The notes under the pieces were generated by a model, which was given only the letters and a program-made list of their open reading frames with translations, ran no database searches and had not been told where the DNA came from. Position numbers and translations under genes: made by a program. Positions 24,401 through 37,500 of a stretch of DNA of 64,000 nucleotides are shown piece after piece. The stretch covers positions 595,730 to 659,729 of the forward strand of contig JAQGDQ010000092.1 of the NCBI GenBank assembly GCA_030141605.1, read 5' to 3'. Every line of letters starts with the position of its first letter. The first letter of the stretch is position 1. This DNA comes from Tubiluchus corallicola (lineage: Eukaryota > Priapulida > Priapulimorpha > Priapulimorphida > Tubiluchidae).

Positions 24401-25548
24401 GGGCTCATAATTTTGTAGCCAGAAGCATTAATAATAGTGCTCCTGGTTGCTAAGTAAATTTGATGTATTTTTGGTATTCAGCGAAATTAACCATAAATAG
24501 GTGTTTTTTGAACTCTTTGCATACTTATTATTACAAGTAACTCTACACACAAATTAATAGAAAGAAACAAAAATATATTAGAATTGTTTGCTTGTGTTTA
24601 CAAGTGCTGCTATGTTTCTAATGTGGGATGTATCTTGGATATCTCTCACTGACAAAAATTAGTGTTGCCCATGGATATGGTGTAAAATTTGGCATGTAAT
24701 GTTCTCAAATATTTCTCTGTTATCAATCATTTTTCTTCTCTATGATTTAAAAATTATATACATAGTGTAATTATCAAACTTATCTTCAAATGTTGCCCGT
24801 ACGGTTGGGTACGAGTGTTCGTCAGATGGAAAGGAGAGAGGCAGTTTACTAAAATTTAATACCGGTGTAAATTCTGTGCTAAATATAGTCAAAAGATTAT
24901 TGCTGACAAATTGTGGGAAAAATGTTCTTGTTAATGTAATGATGAAATGTCATAAGTTGAAATAATGTATTGTCAACAAAAAGGAATGATGGTACAAATT
25001 TCGTGTGTGCTGGGGGTGCTGATACAAACACAGACAGTTTTGAGTGTTAATTATTGAGTGAATAATTGACTTTCAACTATAATGGAACTGAACTGACTAT
25101 TTTTAGATGAAAATTGGATATTAGCTAATTTTAGATAAAAAGATGCTGAAAATACATTTTGTATTTTAAAAAAATTGTGGAATTGTAATAATTTTTTATA
25201 AATCCATAATTTTGTAAAATTTAGTATAAATAAGGCAAATTTCCATTGCAGTATTGCTTTTGCAAATCGTCTTTTTTGGTTTGGGTTTGAGGCATTTTGA
25301 ATAGTTAGTGGAGTGAAAGACTCCTTTCTGAAAAGTCTTGCTTATTTTGGATCTCTCTCAAGAGTTGTTTTTACTACTTTTGTTATTGTTAGTTATACTG
25401 TTAAATTGCTTAAACTTTAAAGGAAATCTGCAACTCATTATTGAAATATAAGTGCAAAATTTAATTTGCACTTTGCATTTTTTACAGTGCTTATGCCAGT
25501 GCATACAGAAGCAGATCGCCGCCGCCTCAAGCATTACGTCGCTACTGA
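21433..25548 (+). CDS. SR-like RNA-binding protein: RRM, RGG region, Y/R/P-rich tail
   Basis: Nuclear RNA-binding protein, probably acting in splicing or mRNA processing. Exons 21433-21974, 23590-23787 and 25488-25548 join in frame to 266 residues ending L-R-R-Y. One RRM spans about residues 7-79, with RNP2 LFVGGL (9-14) and RNP1 PGFAFVEF (43-50); the PPGFAFVEF core and GCQIRVEIS strand are closest to SRSF3/SRSF7 in my memory. A glycine-arginine (RGG) stretch follows (about 85-128), then RDY/PPR/REY repeats rather than a classical RS domain. Start: ATG after an acceptor at 21423; a GTG-initiated frame seven codons upstream lies in the intron. Both internal donors are embedded in codons for R-Y, and reading through either adds at most four more codons before a stop, giving predicted isoforms of 185 and 250 residues. 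The RGG plus YPP architecture differs from vertebrate SRSF3, so no symbol is given. Confidence 0.88.
22759..23240. repeat. Three-copy tandem repeat, period about 160 bp, in an SR-like gene intron
   Basis: Anchors TACAAYTGTAACGTATTTGC occur at 22761, 22919 and 23080 (spacings 158 and 161). Each unit also contains TCACTATATGTCGTATAT, ACAACCCCTGGCTCA and TCCTCGGCTACTGAAGTCTT. The copies are highly similar, which suggests a recent duplication. The array sits in the intron between the first and second coding exons. Confidence 0.92.
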
Positions 25549-28500
25549 ACCATTTCAAGTCTCACTTGTTGTTTTCCATCCTAACCTTTCACACATGCTT
25601 TAAAGTTGAGAGCTTTAATGTATTTAATGACCCCATTAAGTTATGAAAAGCATGTGACTTCTACTTGCATTACGATAGACACAATTTTTAGTCACTAAAA
25701 TTTCCAGTAGTTTAATATTAATATATAGCTTCCATAGTTTTACTGTTATGTTGATCAATGTATTGTAAGACATTTTTTGTAAAAATTTGTGTTTGAAAAA
25801 ACGTATTTTAAGTTACTATGGAAGAATCGATGCCATGTTGCCCCCTGTAATCCTGTTTCTTTTAAGATCATTACTTTCGACGTTCTTTTAAAATGTAAAT
25901 ATGTAGTTTTTTCATGTTTGTGATTCTATGTATTTCTTTATTCAAGTAAATTTTAATGAACTGATAACATCGTTAACCCTGGTGAGGCATGCAATTTGAC
26001 ATGTTTCGAACAACTGTAAACAATTACTGACTACCTGAGGCAGAGTATTTTTTCAAGTTCGTTTAATTTTTTTACGTAAATTGTAACAAAACTGCCTTTG
26101 TGGAACATGTTTTTATAACGAGAGCTTAGTCAAATTGTGAAACAAAATGAGATTAATTATAGTTTTGTGGCTTTTTTAAGCGATTTTAGCAATGTATTGA
26201 ATTACATCAGTCTTGCACTGTAAACTGGAAAAAAGTGCAGGTTAAATTTTTGTGAATTCAAGCTTTACTGCATTGTTTGCAAATTAATATTTTTGCGATG
26301 CAGCCTGATGACATGTATACATTATGATGCAAGAACTATGTTGCATTATTGGGGGGGGGGGCAATTTCCGCATTGCCAGTACCTCTCTCATGGCAGATTT
26401 AAAGTAAAAAGGGAAAACTTATGGCATAGCTAACTACTAGCGTTATCCATTGTGTGGTTTTACAAACGCCAACTGTCAGAGAATGTTCAGGAAAGGGTGT
26501 TTTGTAGTTACAGTTCATGTATGTAAACTAGATGATCTGAATTTCTGAAATACAATTGTATTGGTTTTTAGTACACATTCCATCCTAAGATGTCATGTCT
26601 CAAATTTTTAGTTTAGTTTGATCTATGACATCAAGTTACTTGTGAGTTTGCAGTAACAATTATACATCGCGATTCTTGAAATTGTTATTTCTTGTTCAAT
26701 TTTTTCTCATTTTAACTTGGACATAATATCTAACAGAAAATAACACCCTTAGCTTGTGCAAAAAACGGATTACTCTTTCAAGCCCCCGTTTTGAAATGCA
26801 GCTGTATTATGTGTATATTATGAAGCTTGAGATTGTGGGTTCAGTTTATCTGGCTAAACAGTGTTTCTCATTATGATATGCTAGATTGTCATATAGCAAA
26901 TACAGTGTAGTGAAAATATTTTTGCTGCTTTGAATTTTGTAGATAAGATAGTTTTTGAAATAGTTGCATGCCAAAATTCATTTTAAAGATACTGTTTAAA
27001 AATAAAGCACATGTACAACTCAGCCATAATGCAACACTCACTCAACAGCGTTCCATTAATCTTCAGTGGGAAGATAAGAATCTAGCTTACTATACACACT
27101 TCTCAATGACAGAAAAAGGCAGAGGTAGTATGGTGTATAGTATGAAATCACCCAGAATGCAATCAAGTTAGGTATTACGAGGCCAATTACATGTGGCAAC
27201 CACTTGCATCAGATGCTACAAACGCCAAACTTTAGACAAATAGGATAGCTTCTAGGATTTGTCTTCATACATCAGCATCTCTTGAATTAGAATTGTACTT
27301 TGATTGTACTGCACAAACTGCTCGTTAATTCAAGAGAGTTAATCTACTTTGAAATAACTTCTTTATTAAGAATGTTAATCCCTGTAAGTGGATGTTATTG
27401 GTAAAGTAGCAAAGATTATTCGATATTAAATGCTGGTAATCCCTGCATTGTAATTAATAAATTCAACAATTTTGTGAATGCTAGCTAAAACATGCATACT
27501 CTATGAATGACGATTAATATAGTTTCCCTAATCTTAACTGTCCTACTATAATCTTTTCATGTGGCATGCTTTACAGTACAGTGAGTGATCACAATAAATA
27601 CAGAGAATGAAAATCGGAGCCAATGATTGAAACGCTTGACAAAAAAAATGTTATTTCTTGATTCCTTGAATACCCTTGTAGATTGTTAGCTAAAAGTCAT
27701 TTTGTCAAGCTACAAGTTTGCCTGCAAGGGTTTACAATTACTCGGTGACCTATTACATCTGCATGGAAACTGGGCTATTCTGTTACCCACACAGCTTCAT
27801 AGTTCTATGTTTTAATCATTTATTCACAAAGATGTTATGATGTGAAACCGTCAATCAAGGATATCAAAATGTAAGAGGCATCAGAAAACCTGTCATAAAA
27901 ACTCAAGCTGACACACTGCAGCAAATGAGAAAATACAAATAAGAACGGTCTCTGCCTTCCATTTTTTAAATCTTTCACTTACGAAATGGTAGGGAATACC
28001 CACAGATTTATAATATTAGAGCATTTACTGTGTTTGAATAGCCATCTACATGCACTCAAATTAAACATCTAAGAAAACAGAAACTAGAATCTTAATGATA
28101 ATGCAGTATAATTCTAAACATGTTTTTAAAGTTGCATCTATACTTGGTTTTCTACCAGCTCTCAGTAACACCTACTACATTGTATAATAAATAAGTGAGA
28201 GATGCATGAGTGATTATTTGGTACAGACTACTGCTTCAATTTGTTTGTGCACTTTCTAGTTTCCCATGTGCAACAAAGTCCACTGCTATAATCAAGGGTA
28301 TCAGCTATCTATAAACGATACATTAGTATTAACATTAGATAACAATGTTAAAAAATAACCATCAAATTATCTAATAAAGTTACTTAAGCACAATCTATGA
28401 GCCAAAAGTAGTATGTGGGTGGTCATACAACACGACTGCAACATTTACAAAACCAAACCTGGTTTTTACAACACTGATCTAAGTTACTCCATTCTACATG

Positions 28501-28578
28501 TCAAACATGAATACAAACTATAAACATATCACCATTGTTAATTAATCTCACAAGAACACCACTAATCCATTACTGATG
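25549..28578. other. Convergent intergenic region, SR-like gene / ZW10
   Basis: Between two genes whose 3' ends face each other. It should contain both 3' UTRs. An 11-base G run at 26351-26361 is the only notable simple sequence. A TTTATT on the plus strand at 27819-27824 (AATAAA on minus) could serve ZW10. The frame at 26968-27171 resembles nothing and is probably chance. Confidence 0.5.
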
Positions 28579-31500
28579 CTAATTTATCTTTGCAAGAACA
28601 GCAGCTCTTTTGTCTGTGTTTTGAAATAGAGCTCTAATCAGTGACTTTATTTCACTTGCTGTAAAAACTGCTGCTAGGGGTCCTTTACCCTCTGCCCAAC
28701 GCTCCTTGATATTGTACATGTTGGCGGTTAACACAAAGATGAGTTCTTGGAATTTCATCCAATTTTCAATACAGTGGTGCACAATTGGCATCTGTTTATT
28801 GTCAGATAATTCGCTGCTGGGCTAAAAAAGAAAATATTCGAGTAAGGTGGTTGAACCTTGTAAAAGGTAAGCTAGTATTGACAAAACGTTGTAACACCAT
28901 CAATGGTAATTTTAATAATTGCATTGCTTATGCACAGTAAACAATTTTTAACATAAAATAATTTTTTCAAGGGTTAAGAAGCAAGTGACAGAAAGAAAAA
29001 CATGAAGGCTGTGTAGCACTTTAAGTGATGCCAGCTGACATCATCTTGTCCAAAGATGTCTGTCCTGAGTTACTTGTTTATTTTGTTTTACTTGTCACTA
29101 TATAAAAAAGAAAAACATTATGAAGGCAGTGTAGCAGTTTAGGTGATTCCAGCCGACATCATCTTGTCCAAAGATGTCTGTCTTGAGTTCAAATTCTAGT
29201 TTCTCTAGAAATGCTCTTTTCTGCCGGTGTAAATATACAATTATGACGATGGTAGAGCAGTGGTGGGAGGATCTACTTTCACTTTTTTCAGTACCTAAGA
29301 GTGTATGCATTTACACCTATTTTCTGTAACATGTACCCCAACTACTTTGGTAAAGGAAATTCAAATCTTTCTCATAATTCATGCATACCAAGACAGACGT
29401 CATGCAAATCATATCAGCAAGAGTATCCCAACAATTATAACAATGTAAGTGGCCACTTCTTCCCAAGAGCAATTACACCTATTGCTAATACTTACAACAT
29501 GATTTATTTTTGTTTTGTAGTATCTGTGAAAAGCTTAATAATAGGCAATCATTAATTTATTATTACATGTATTATCATAGTTAGCAAGTTCAACTTTGTC
29601 ATATCTTTGGGAGAAAATTTCAGTGACACTTGAAAGTATTAGTGGCTATTTAGACCTAATACTCTTTTTCTAATTGAACAGCCAGCCTGACAAATGCCTA
29701 ATAAACAAAGCCACAAACCTGAATATCAGTAAATGGTTTGATGTTTTTTTAATAAAGAATTGGCCTTTTTATACTGCCATTTTTTAAATATCATGTCTTG
29801 CATGCGTGCATGGTTCCATGTTTCCACTGCGATGTGCGAGATATGCTTTTGTGTTTACCTTGGATATACCGTCAAATAAATCATCTGACACTTTATAACA
29901 CACCATGTTACTTAGCTACACTATATTTTACCTCTAGGCAATCTGATGCCCGCGTCACAATCATGCTGAGGATGCGGCACAGTTCACTCGCATCGTCAGC
30001 TGAGATGTCTTCTAGTGCCATTATTTGAGTCATTATCTCAGTCACCATATTCTTCATCAATGTGCCTAGATTCAAGCCAAATTTTTTTCAACACACTGAA
30101 TCTTTCTAGTTGCAACAATGATTGCCAAAATTCAATAATATTGGTAAGCATTTCGGAATGCACAATTTGAAGTTTAAGAGGTGAGTGTGTCTCTGTTTAT
30201 GATATCGCTGTGTCCATTTTTCAAGGTGAGAATCATGCCTTGTTCAAGCTAATTTGTATCTAACAAATCAAACTTGTTCAAGCTAATTTGTATCTAACAT
30301 AATTCATAAGCAGACGGATGTAGTACAGTAGGCGCCACTTAATAGACTCACTTTGGGATAGCAGTGTTTTGACCCAATTAGCCAACGGGTGTAGCCTATT
30401 AATAGTTACAGAAGTATAAATCATCACAAACACCTTAGTACGGGTTGCAAATGCTTTAAATGAATTTTAGAAACAAATTGATATCAAAATTTCTATGTGT
30501 AATTATTTAAGAATAATAATTTATATAAGTGAATTAATAAAAAAAGAAAATAAAAAATCGCACAAATCTGATTATTACCACTAAAAATTACAAAAATTCA
30601 TGCAAGGTCAGTTGCTTCATAGCTTTACAAAGAAGTTGGTTTATAAAATTCTCATAATGATAAAAACATTGAAAATCTGCTGCTGTATACAGTACATATT
30701 CACGCAATACAACTAGTCGGCTAGTGGTTGAGCTGTAGTTGGTGATGACCTTATCTGCCTTGCAGTGGGAACTTCAGAAACGAACCTCTAGGCTAGTGAT
30801 ATAATGTTCAGTTTCCAGAAACAACAAGGTTAACTGCAGCGGACAAACGGGCGACAGATTCAAAGCAAAACTGCTATGCTAACATATTGCTGCATATGAC
30901 AGATGTACTGTTACAGCTTACAAGCAAGCCATAGTTAACGTGACTGTTTTTAAGCATGTGCACAAAAACGATGTAAACATGATATAAAAGCAGTAAAAGC
31001 TCTTTGGACACAAACAAGTGTCTTATTTTAAGTACATGAAGGAAAAATATTGAGTCAAATATATGGAGTTATTTGAGTCAATTACTGACAGTTCTTATTA
31101 TATGTTTGAATAGGAGCGGCCCATTCCACACGTTTTTAGTCAATTAGGCGACTGATTCAATTAACTATGAGTATAATAAAGCGCCTACTGTATTACTAGT
31201 ATAGGAGTATGAGTTATCATTCTTCAGTTTAGTATGCTCTGCAAAGACTGTGAGAGCTCTAAATGTTAGGTTTTTACATTTGTGTTCCATTGTCAAAATT
31301 AACTCGGTGCTCTTAGTTGCTCTACGATATTTACACTTATAAATTTGCAAAGAACACAGGCAAATTACTGCCATGCCATTCATGGCATAACAGTAACAGT
31401 TTACTGATTAAACATTCTGTGAAAAGCAGCAAGAGCTTCAAAAATAAATTGTTAAGCATGTGATTAAAAGTTTAGCTTTCATACATTCTTGGGCAACGAG

Positions 31501-34500
31501 GTTAACTGCAGATGACAGATTCAAAGTAAAAACACAAAGCCAGCACATTAGTGCATGACAAACACAACTGTTTACAAACAGTGGTGCTTAACATGATCAT
31601 CTTGATATATGTTATAGTGCACAAAAGTGAAGAAAAATGATATAAAATTAGTAAAAGCTCTTTTACCATGCACAACTGCCTTATTTTAAGTACCAGAAGC
31701 AAAAATTTCGAGTCAATTATGCAGAGTATTTGAGTAAATTGCTGACAGTTTTTATATACATTTGAATAGAGCATTTTGAATCAATTAAGTGACTAATTCT
31801 GTTACCTGTGAGTCTAATAAACGGTATCCACTGTATTTTCTTTTGCACATCTTAAAACTATATTTCTCAGTAGTGTTTAATTTTAGCATGACAATCTGAA
31901 CTTAGTTAATTTGTATATACCTATGGCTTTGTAAGTAACATTTTGTGGCAGAACATCCCTCCATACACGGTTCAGATGCTCAACTTGATGCAAACACTGC
32001 TTAACTGCCCGCTCTGCACTGGAAACCGGAGCCGAGTCTTCTGACACAGATTTAAAGCCTGAATCAGATTGACAACTGAATTTGACATATTCAATGTGAA
32101 TATTGGTAAGATCTAGAATCGATGCATTAAAATAGACTAGATTCTGTTATTCTGATACAAAATTCCATTAGATAGTGCTGTAAACAGTGCTAGTAAAAGT
32201 GTATTATGCACAAAGTGTTGACATCTATTAGTAAAAAAAGTATCACATCACATATGAGGGTACCCGTCCACTTTAAGCTGTTAATTCTTGATGAGTTTAT
32301 AAAGAGATAACATTTTACAATAACATTTTCTGCATATTACTTGTTTATGCAATCCTTAAGATTACTAAGAATAGTAAAGATGACAATATTTGCAACAAAT
32401 GAATATTTCCTAGCAGCACACCTTTTGCTTGAGCTAAGCTGTCTGTAATCTGTATCTGCTGCAGTGCCATCTGTGAGAGGAAACACCCAGTACCCATCTC
32501 GCGGTAGATGGGCACCAGGTCAATGAATGTTGCAGAGCCTTGGTTTAGTGGAGCAGGAAGCTGAAAACGATATTCACGACCCAGAAGCATCAGTCTATGT
32601 GCAACAAACATGCAGTTGTTGTGATGTACGGCTGCAAATTAAAACAATAATTGATTATTTGGCATTATTAAGTTTTATTCACTCAATAACCTGATACTTG
32701 ATCGAGGCGATTTCTTAACAAAAAGATAAAGAATATTTCTGATATTTAATGGAAGTAGATTAGTTTCCAAAGTGCAAAAAAACAAAATCTCAATCCCTCT
32801 TGAACATATAGAACAATAAAAGTATTGCCTTCAATGAAGTAAACAACTGGAGGCACTAAGACGGGGAGAAACCAACCAGAGTAAGTTTTTTGGCAGTCAT
32901 AAATCTATTTACTTGGCTTCATGTTGTTTAACTTTGGTTGCTAGATACACACCGTGACCATTCATCTATTTTCTTAGTCACTCTCACACAGTTATTAACA
33001 ACAAAATACATAAGTTCCTTTTTGGTTGATCCAAAGCTATAGGGAGTAGGGACTAGCCACAGCTAGCAGCATCCAACTAAGCACACCTTCTATCGCACAT
33101 TTTAGCTAATCGGCAAAGTAGCTCGCTCTCCTACTAGTTAACGCATTTTGTTTTGACAAGGAAAACTGATTCGCTGAATGAAAATGCATGCATTTGGTAA
33201 TGCTTACATTAAATACATTTCTTTACGACTACAGCATCCACTTGATTTCACTAAACATTCATTCTACTTGAGATGACTAGGCTGTACTACACTAACACTA
33301 CAAAAAAGTTGGTAACAGCCAACCCATCCAACGGTAGGGTACTGAATAGCAAAGAAAATTAGTGTGCACTGTATCAATCGGTATTAGTTTGTGCTAGTGT
33401 TAGAGCTACTGTCCCGAAAGAAATGGCCTACAAGCATAACATAGAAAACTTTTAAAGACCTGCAATGACTGGATAGAAAAGCTGTTAACATTTAGCTGTT
33501 AGTATAATTTATACTGCAAAGCGTGCTCCATGCAAATTACTCGTCCTGCCTAGCTTTCTGGTAAAACCAATGTGCAACTAGTTATGAGCCCTATAGATTA
33601 ACTTAGAAAAGTCCATGGACTAATAAGATACTAATAACATAATAATAATAAAGCAGATATACCAGTGATGATAGCAGATTCCGTTTATTTTGTAGTATGA
33701 GTAATACTATCATATTAAACGCATTAAATCATGAATATGTGCAAATATGGCAAGGGCTTGGGCAACATGAGTGGCTGCGGTGTGTGATCAGCGACAAAAT
33801 AAAGCAAACAGATAGGTCACTACCTGGAAACTGTTTCTGGTCACTGTCCTAATTGAAAAAAGATGTATATATATCCAAATGTGGATAAGGCATCTCACCC
33901 AACTCAGGGTCTCGACTTAGATGATTATCGATTATCCTTAATAACGAACTACCTTCTGGTCCAATATAGTAATCTACATTGAGTAACCTCTGCTGTTGAG
34001 CACCTGATTTTGCTGTACAGTACAAACTGCATAAAAAAGTTAATGACTAACCTGCTGCGTAGGGAAACGACTTTAATGTTTCCTTGTGGTAGATAGGCAT
34101 GATACTGCCAAATAACTCAAAAATGTTCCGCACAGCGTAAAATAACTGTATTGCACACTGCGGAGAACTGTTAGCTGCCTCATCCAGTGTACAACATGCC
34201 AACTTCATGAGCTCCTTTATCGAAACACTGCGTGATGAAATACAATAATGACAAATTAAAAACTAAACCTTGTTATCAACCATTTGTTGTGCACAAGAGT
34301 ATGATTTATGATGCTATTGGATATTAGGAGGTTCCTACATAATGCCAAAGGCCAGATGCTTGAAAGACATAAGCTTCAAAAGTCAGTTTAAAGTGTTTTG
34401 TGTTGAGGAAATCAACAGCATATGAGTTTATTATTTTATTCCACAAACTTATGCAGCTTAGCTAATCATCAAGCTTTCTTTTAAAACCTGAATGATCCTA

Positions 34501-37500
34501 AAATTCACAAGAAGTTTCAGTCTAAACCCTTAGCATCAGCTCCTTGGAAAGCATTCAAGAATATTAACAAAGGTTGCAGTATCCTGCAATTATTCTCTCC
34601 TGAAAGTTTTTGCAGAAAAGTAAGCAGGCATCATTCTCATACAATAAGGTGATACCAGACTGAAATCAAAGAACAGTGGCTCAATTATGCAAATGCATGG
34701 CAAACAAATTTTTTTTCAAAAAAGAAGTGCATTCAATTCGGGTAATGAATACACGACTGATGCTGTTAGAGCACTTACGTATTCTAAGTTTGCCAAGCAC
34801 ATATGCAGTATGCAATACCTTATTCTGCAAGTTGGTAGTTTAAACATGCTCTGGTTTAGCAGTGGTTCTCCGGAAGGCAGCGGCACTGACTGCTTTTCTT
34901 TTTGCTCCTCTTTATTTCCTCCGTCTGGTGACGGATCTCTGTTGACAGGTTCATCAGAGTTAAGAGGTTCATCACAAATCTGAAATAAGCAAATTTCTGA
35001 TGCTTGAGAAAACAATTGAAATTATTATCATCAAGTCTAACTTTATATGGTCTTACTCTGTTTTAATCTAATCTACCCAGTGTAAGATGTAACTTAAAGT
35101 AGAAAAACTAACTATAAGCTCCCACAGAGGGTTTTATAGGTTAATCTATATGGGTCCATAGGTTAACATAATATTAGCTAGCACAACTTAACCACCAACA
35201 TAGGTAAAACTAACATAAGCCAAACCAAATTAGTTTAATCAGTTTAGTTTAAAGTAGTATGCTTAATTTACAAAAGTAGTAGTGAGGTTCCACTATAACG
35301 GCATGCTCAGATGTACAGATTTCCCTCGCAAATTCTCTCTGAGAGAAGTTGCCAAAACGTTCACACATGGCAATAACTTGCGAGAGAAGTCTCCACGTCT
35401 GAACGTGCCATAACTCATACGCTCACTACCTAAGAAATAAATAAAATGATTAATGCAGTAAATGCGGGAATATTTTAACCTGTAATTCGAAGAGAGGGTG
35501 CTCTGACTGCTTTACTTCTCACTTCACCTTTCTTTCTTTTTCTATAAGTTTCTCTCAAAATCTCTCACTCGTTTTTATTTCTTACTCTCTCTTTCTCTTG
35601 CTTTTTCACTTTCTAATTTCTTGACATTTCTTATCAAAATTTGGATACACTGTATCGATAAAATTTGCTGAAATGTCTGTAGCAGAATGAAAATTTGAAA
35701 ACTTTAGAGAAAAAATGAATCATATTCTTGAGCTCATAAATTTGACGAGAATCAGATTGCAACAGTTAAGTACTCCTCAGCTATTGTAATACTCTAAATG
35801 TACATACGGATATTCATCTTATACTTATTACTTTACACGTTACGCTCCTTTAGTTTTGACTGCCCTAATCTGTGTCAGTGCTTAAGAATTGCTAACAGGG
35901 CTGGGACCGGTTAAGGATTCATTTAACAGGTCAACTGGTTAATTTTTTATTAACTGTTAACAAAAGAAGCGATTAATCAGATCTAGGCAACATCGGAGGC
36001 CCTTTGTAATTTGCCAACTAGATCATTGGAGAACCAAATAAACAAGAAATTTACAATGCAAACATGAAGTGAAACTTTAGAGGAATAAGTCCAAATAAGA
36101 GTGAAACTTTTATACACAGAAACCCAGCAGTACGCTGAAGAACCAACAATTGGATTCTACGAGGCAGCCCTGACATGGGCAGAGCACTTTAGAGGAATTT
36201 CAAAACTATTGCACTAAAGTAACAAGTACATGCGTTTGCAGTAATATGAGCCATAATAAAATAATTCACTGAACCATGACAGACTTCCCAACTCTCATGA
36301 TTTTACCGTGAGTTTTACAATTTTAACTCACCCCTTACAATCTTATATACTACACCTTTGTTTCCTCATTGTAAATAAAAAGGTCAGTATATTTTGCTTT
36401 TGCTGAAAATAACTAAAAAAAGTCACCATGTCCAAACAGCCTCTTTAATAAGCTCAATTTGCATGGAAAACAGTTGTGATCAACAAACAAATTTAGCAAA
36501 TGTATGGCGTTATGCTGCTGCTTTGAATTAGCAAAGTTATTACAAAACTGCTTTAACATTTAACTACCCCATTTTAACTTTTTTCAAGAAAGTAGTTTTA
36601 ACTGCTATCAGTTATAGACTTCACTTTTAAATCAGTTTTTACCTACAAAAAACAATCACATGCATAACAATTCCAAAAAATTACTATTTTCTGTTTACAA
36701 CTCTTGTCATTTCATAAATTTTCTCAGAACTGGAAACAATGACACAAGAACAATGTATTCTAGGCTAAAAACAGTAAAAATAAATAATGCCTTTTAGTCC
36801 TAGTTCTCAAAACAACAAATGATTCTATGATTATTTAGCAATTATTTGGAATGGCACCACAAGTAAAAGTTTTGAGCTGACAGAGAAGATGATTGAAAAA
36901 GCTTACACCAATGCTGACTAGCGTTACTTATTTGTGATTGGCAATAAGTACAATAAAAACATTTCTAGGTTCTTACAGGCTTCTATAGAATAGGACAATA
37001 GGGCGCTTACTCACTTAGTAGTATGCAAAGAATAATGGTTGTGGTTAATTGAAACTTATGGACGAGTTAAACACATTTCACTTAAGACAAGATTTCAGAA
37101 TAGAAACTCCTACCTGTCACAAACATGGCAAAAACTCCTTCATGTATACCGTGCAACATGGTGCAACCGCATTCAACTAATAGTGGTCTTACACCGAGTT
37201 CTAGTGCAGTACCGACACAACAAGAAACATATTATGCTGTTCCTACTGAAAAAGCTGGCGACAAAAAGTGTACAGGTATTTCTGTCCCAAATGAAACATT
37301 TGCTCAGCAGATTTGCAAAAAGTGCGGTATAGCTTTCTTTCTACAGAGTGATCTTAAAAGTCATATTGATAACCACGATAAAATCGAACGCCAGAAATTC
37401 AGCTGTGGATTATGTCTCACTGAAGTGGAAAATCTGCGATCGTTGAAGATGCACATGCAGACAGTATTGTGCGATGTTTGCAATATTGGGTTCACTTGTA

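Noticed and set aside
34716-35015. Overlapping plus and minus frames around ZW10 exon 6
   Set aside because: Only 34819-34979 on minus is coding by splice sites and homology; the plus frame 34687-34983 is its antisense shadow.
35890-35975. GGGACCGGTTAAG / AACTGGTTAA / TTAACTGTTAAC cluster
   Set aside because: Suggestive short palindromic words, but no defined ends or second copy found; too weak to call an element.
37039-37332. 97-codon frame overlapping the zinc-finger start
   Set aside because: Other-frame shadow; the zinc-finger frame explains this DNA with clear C2H2 motifs.
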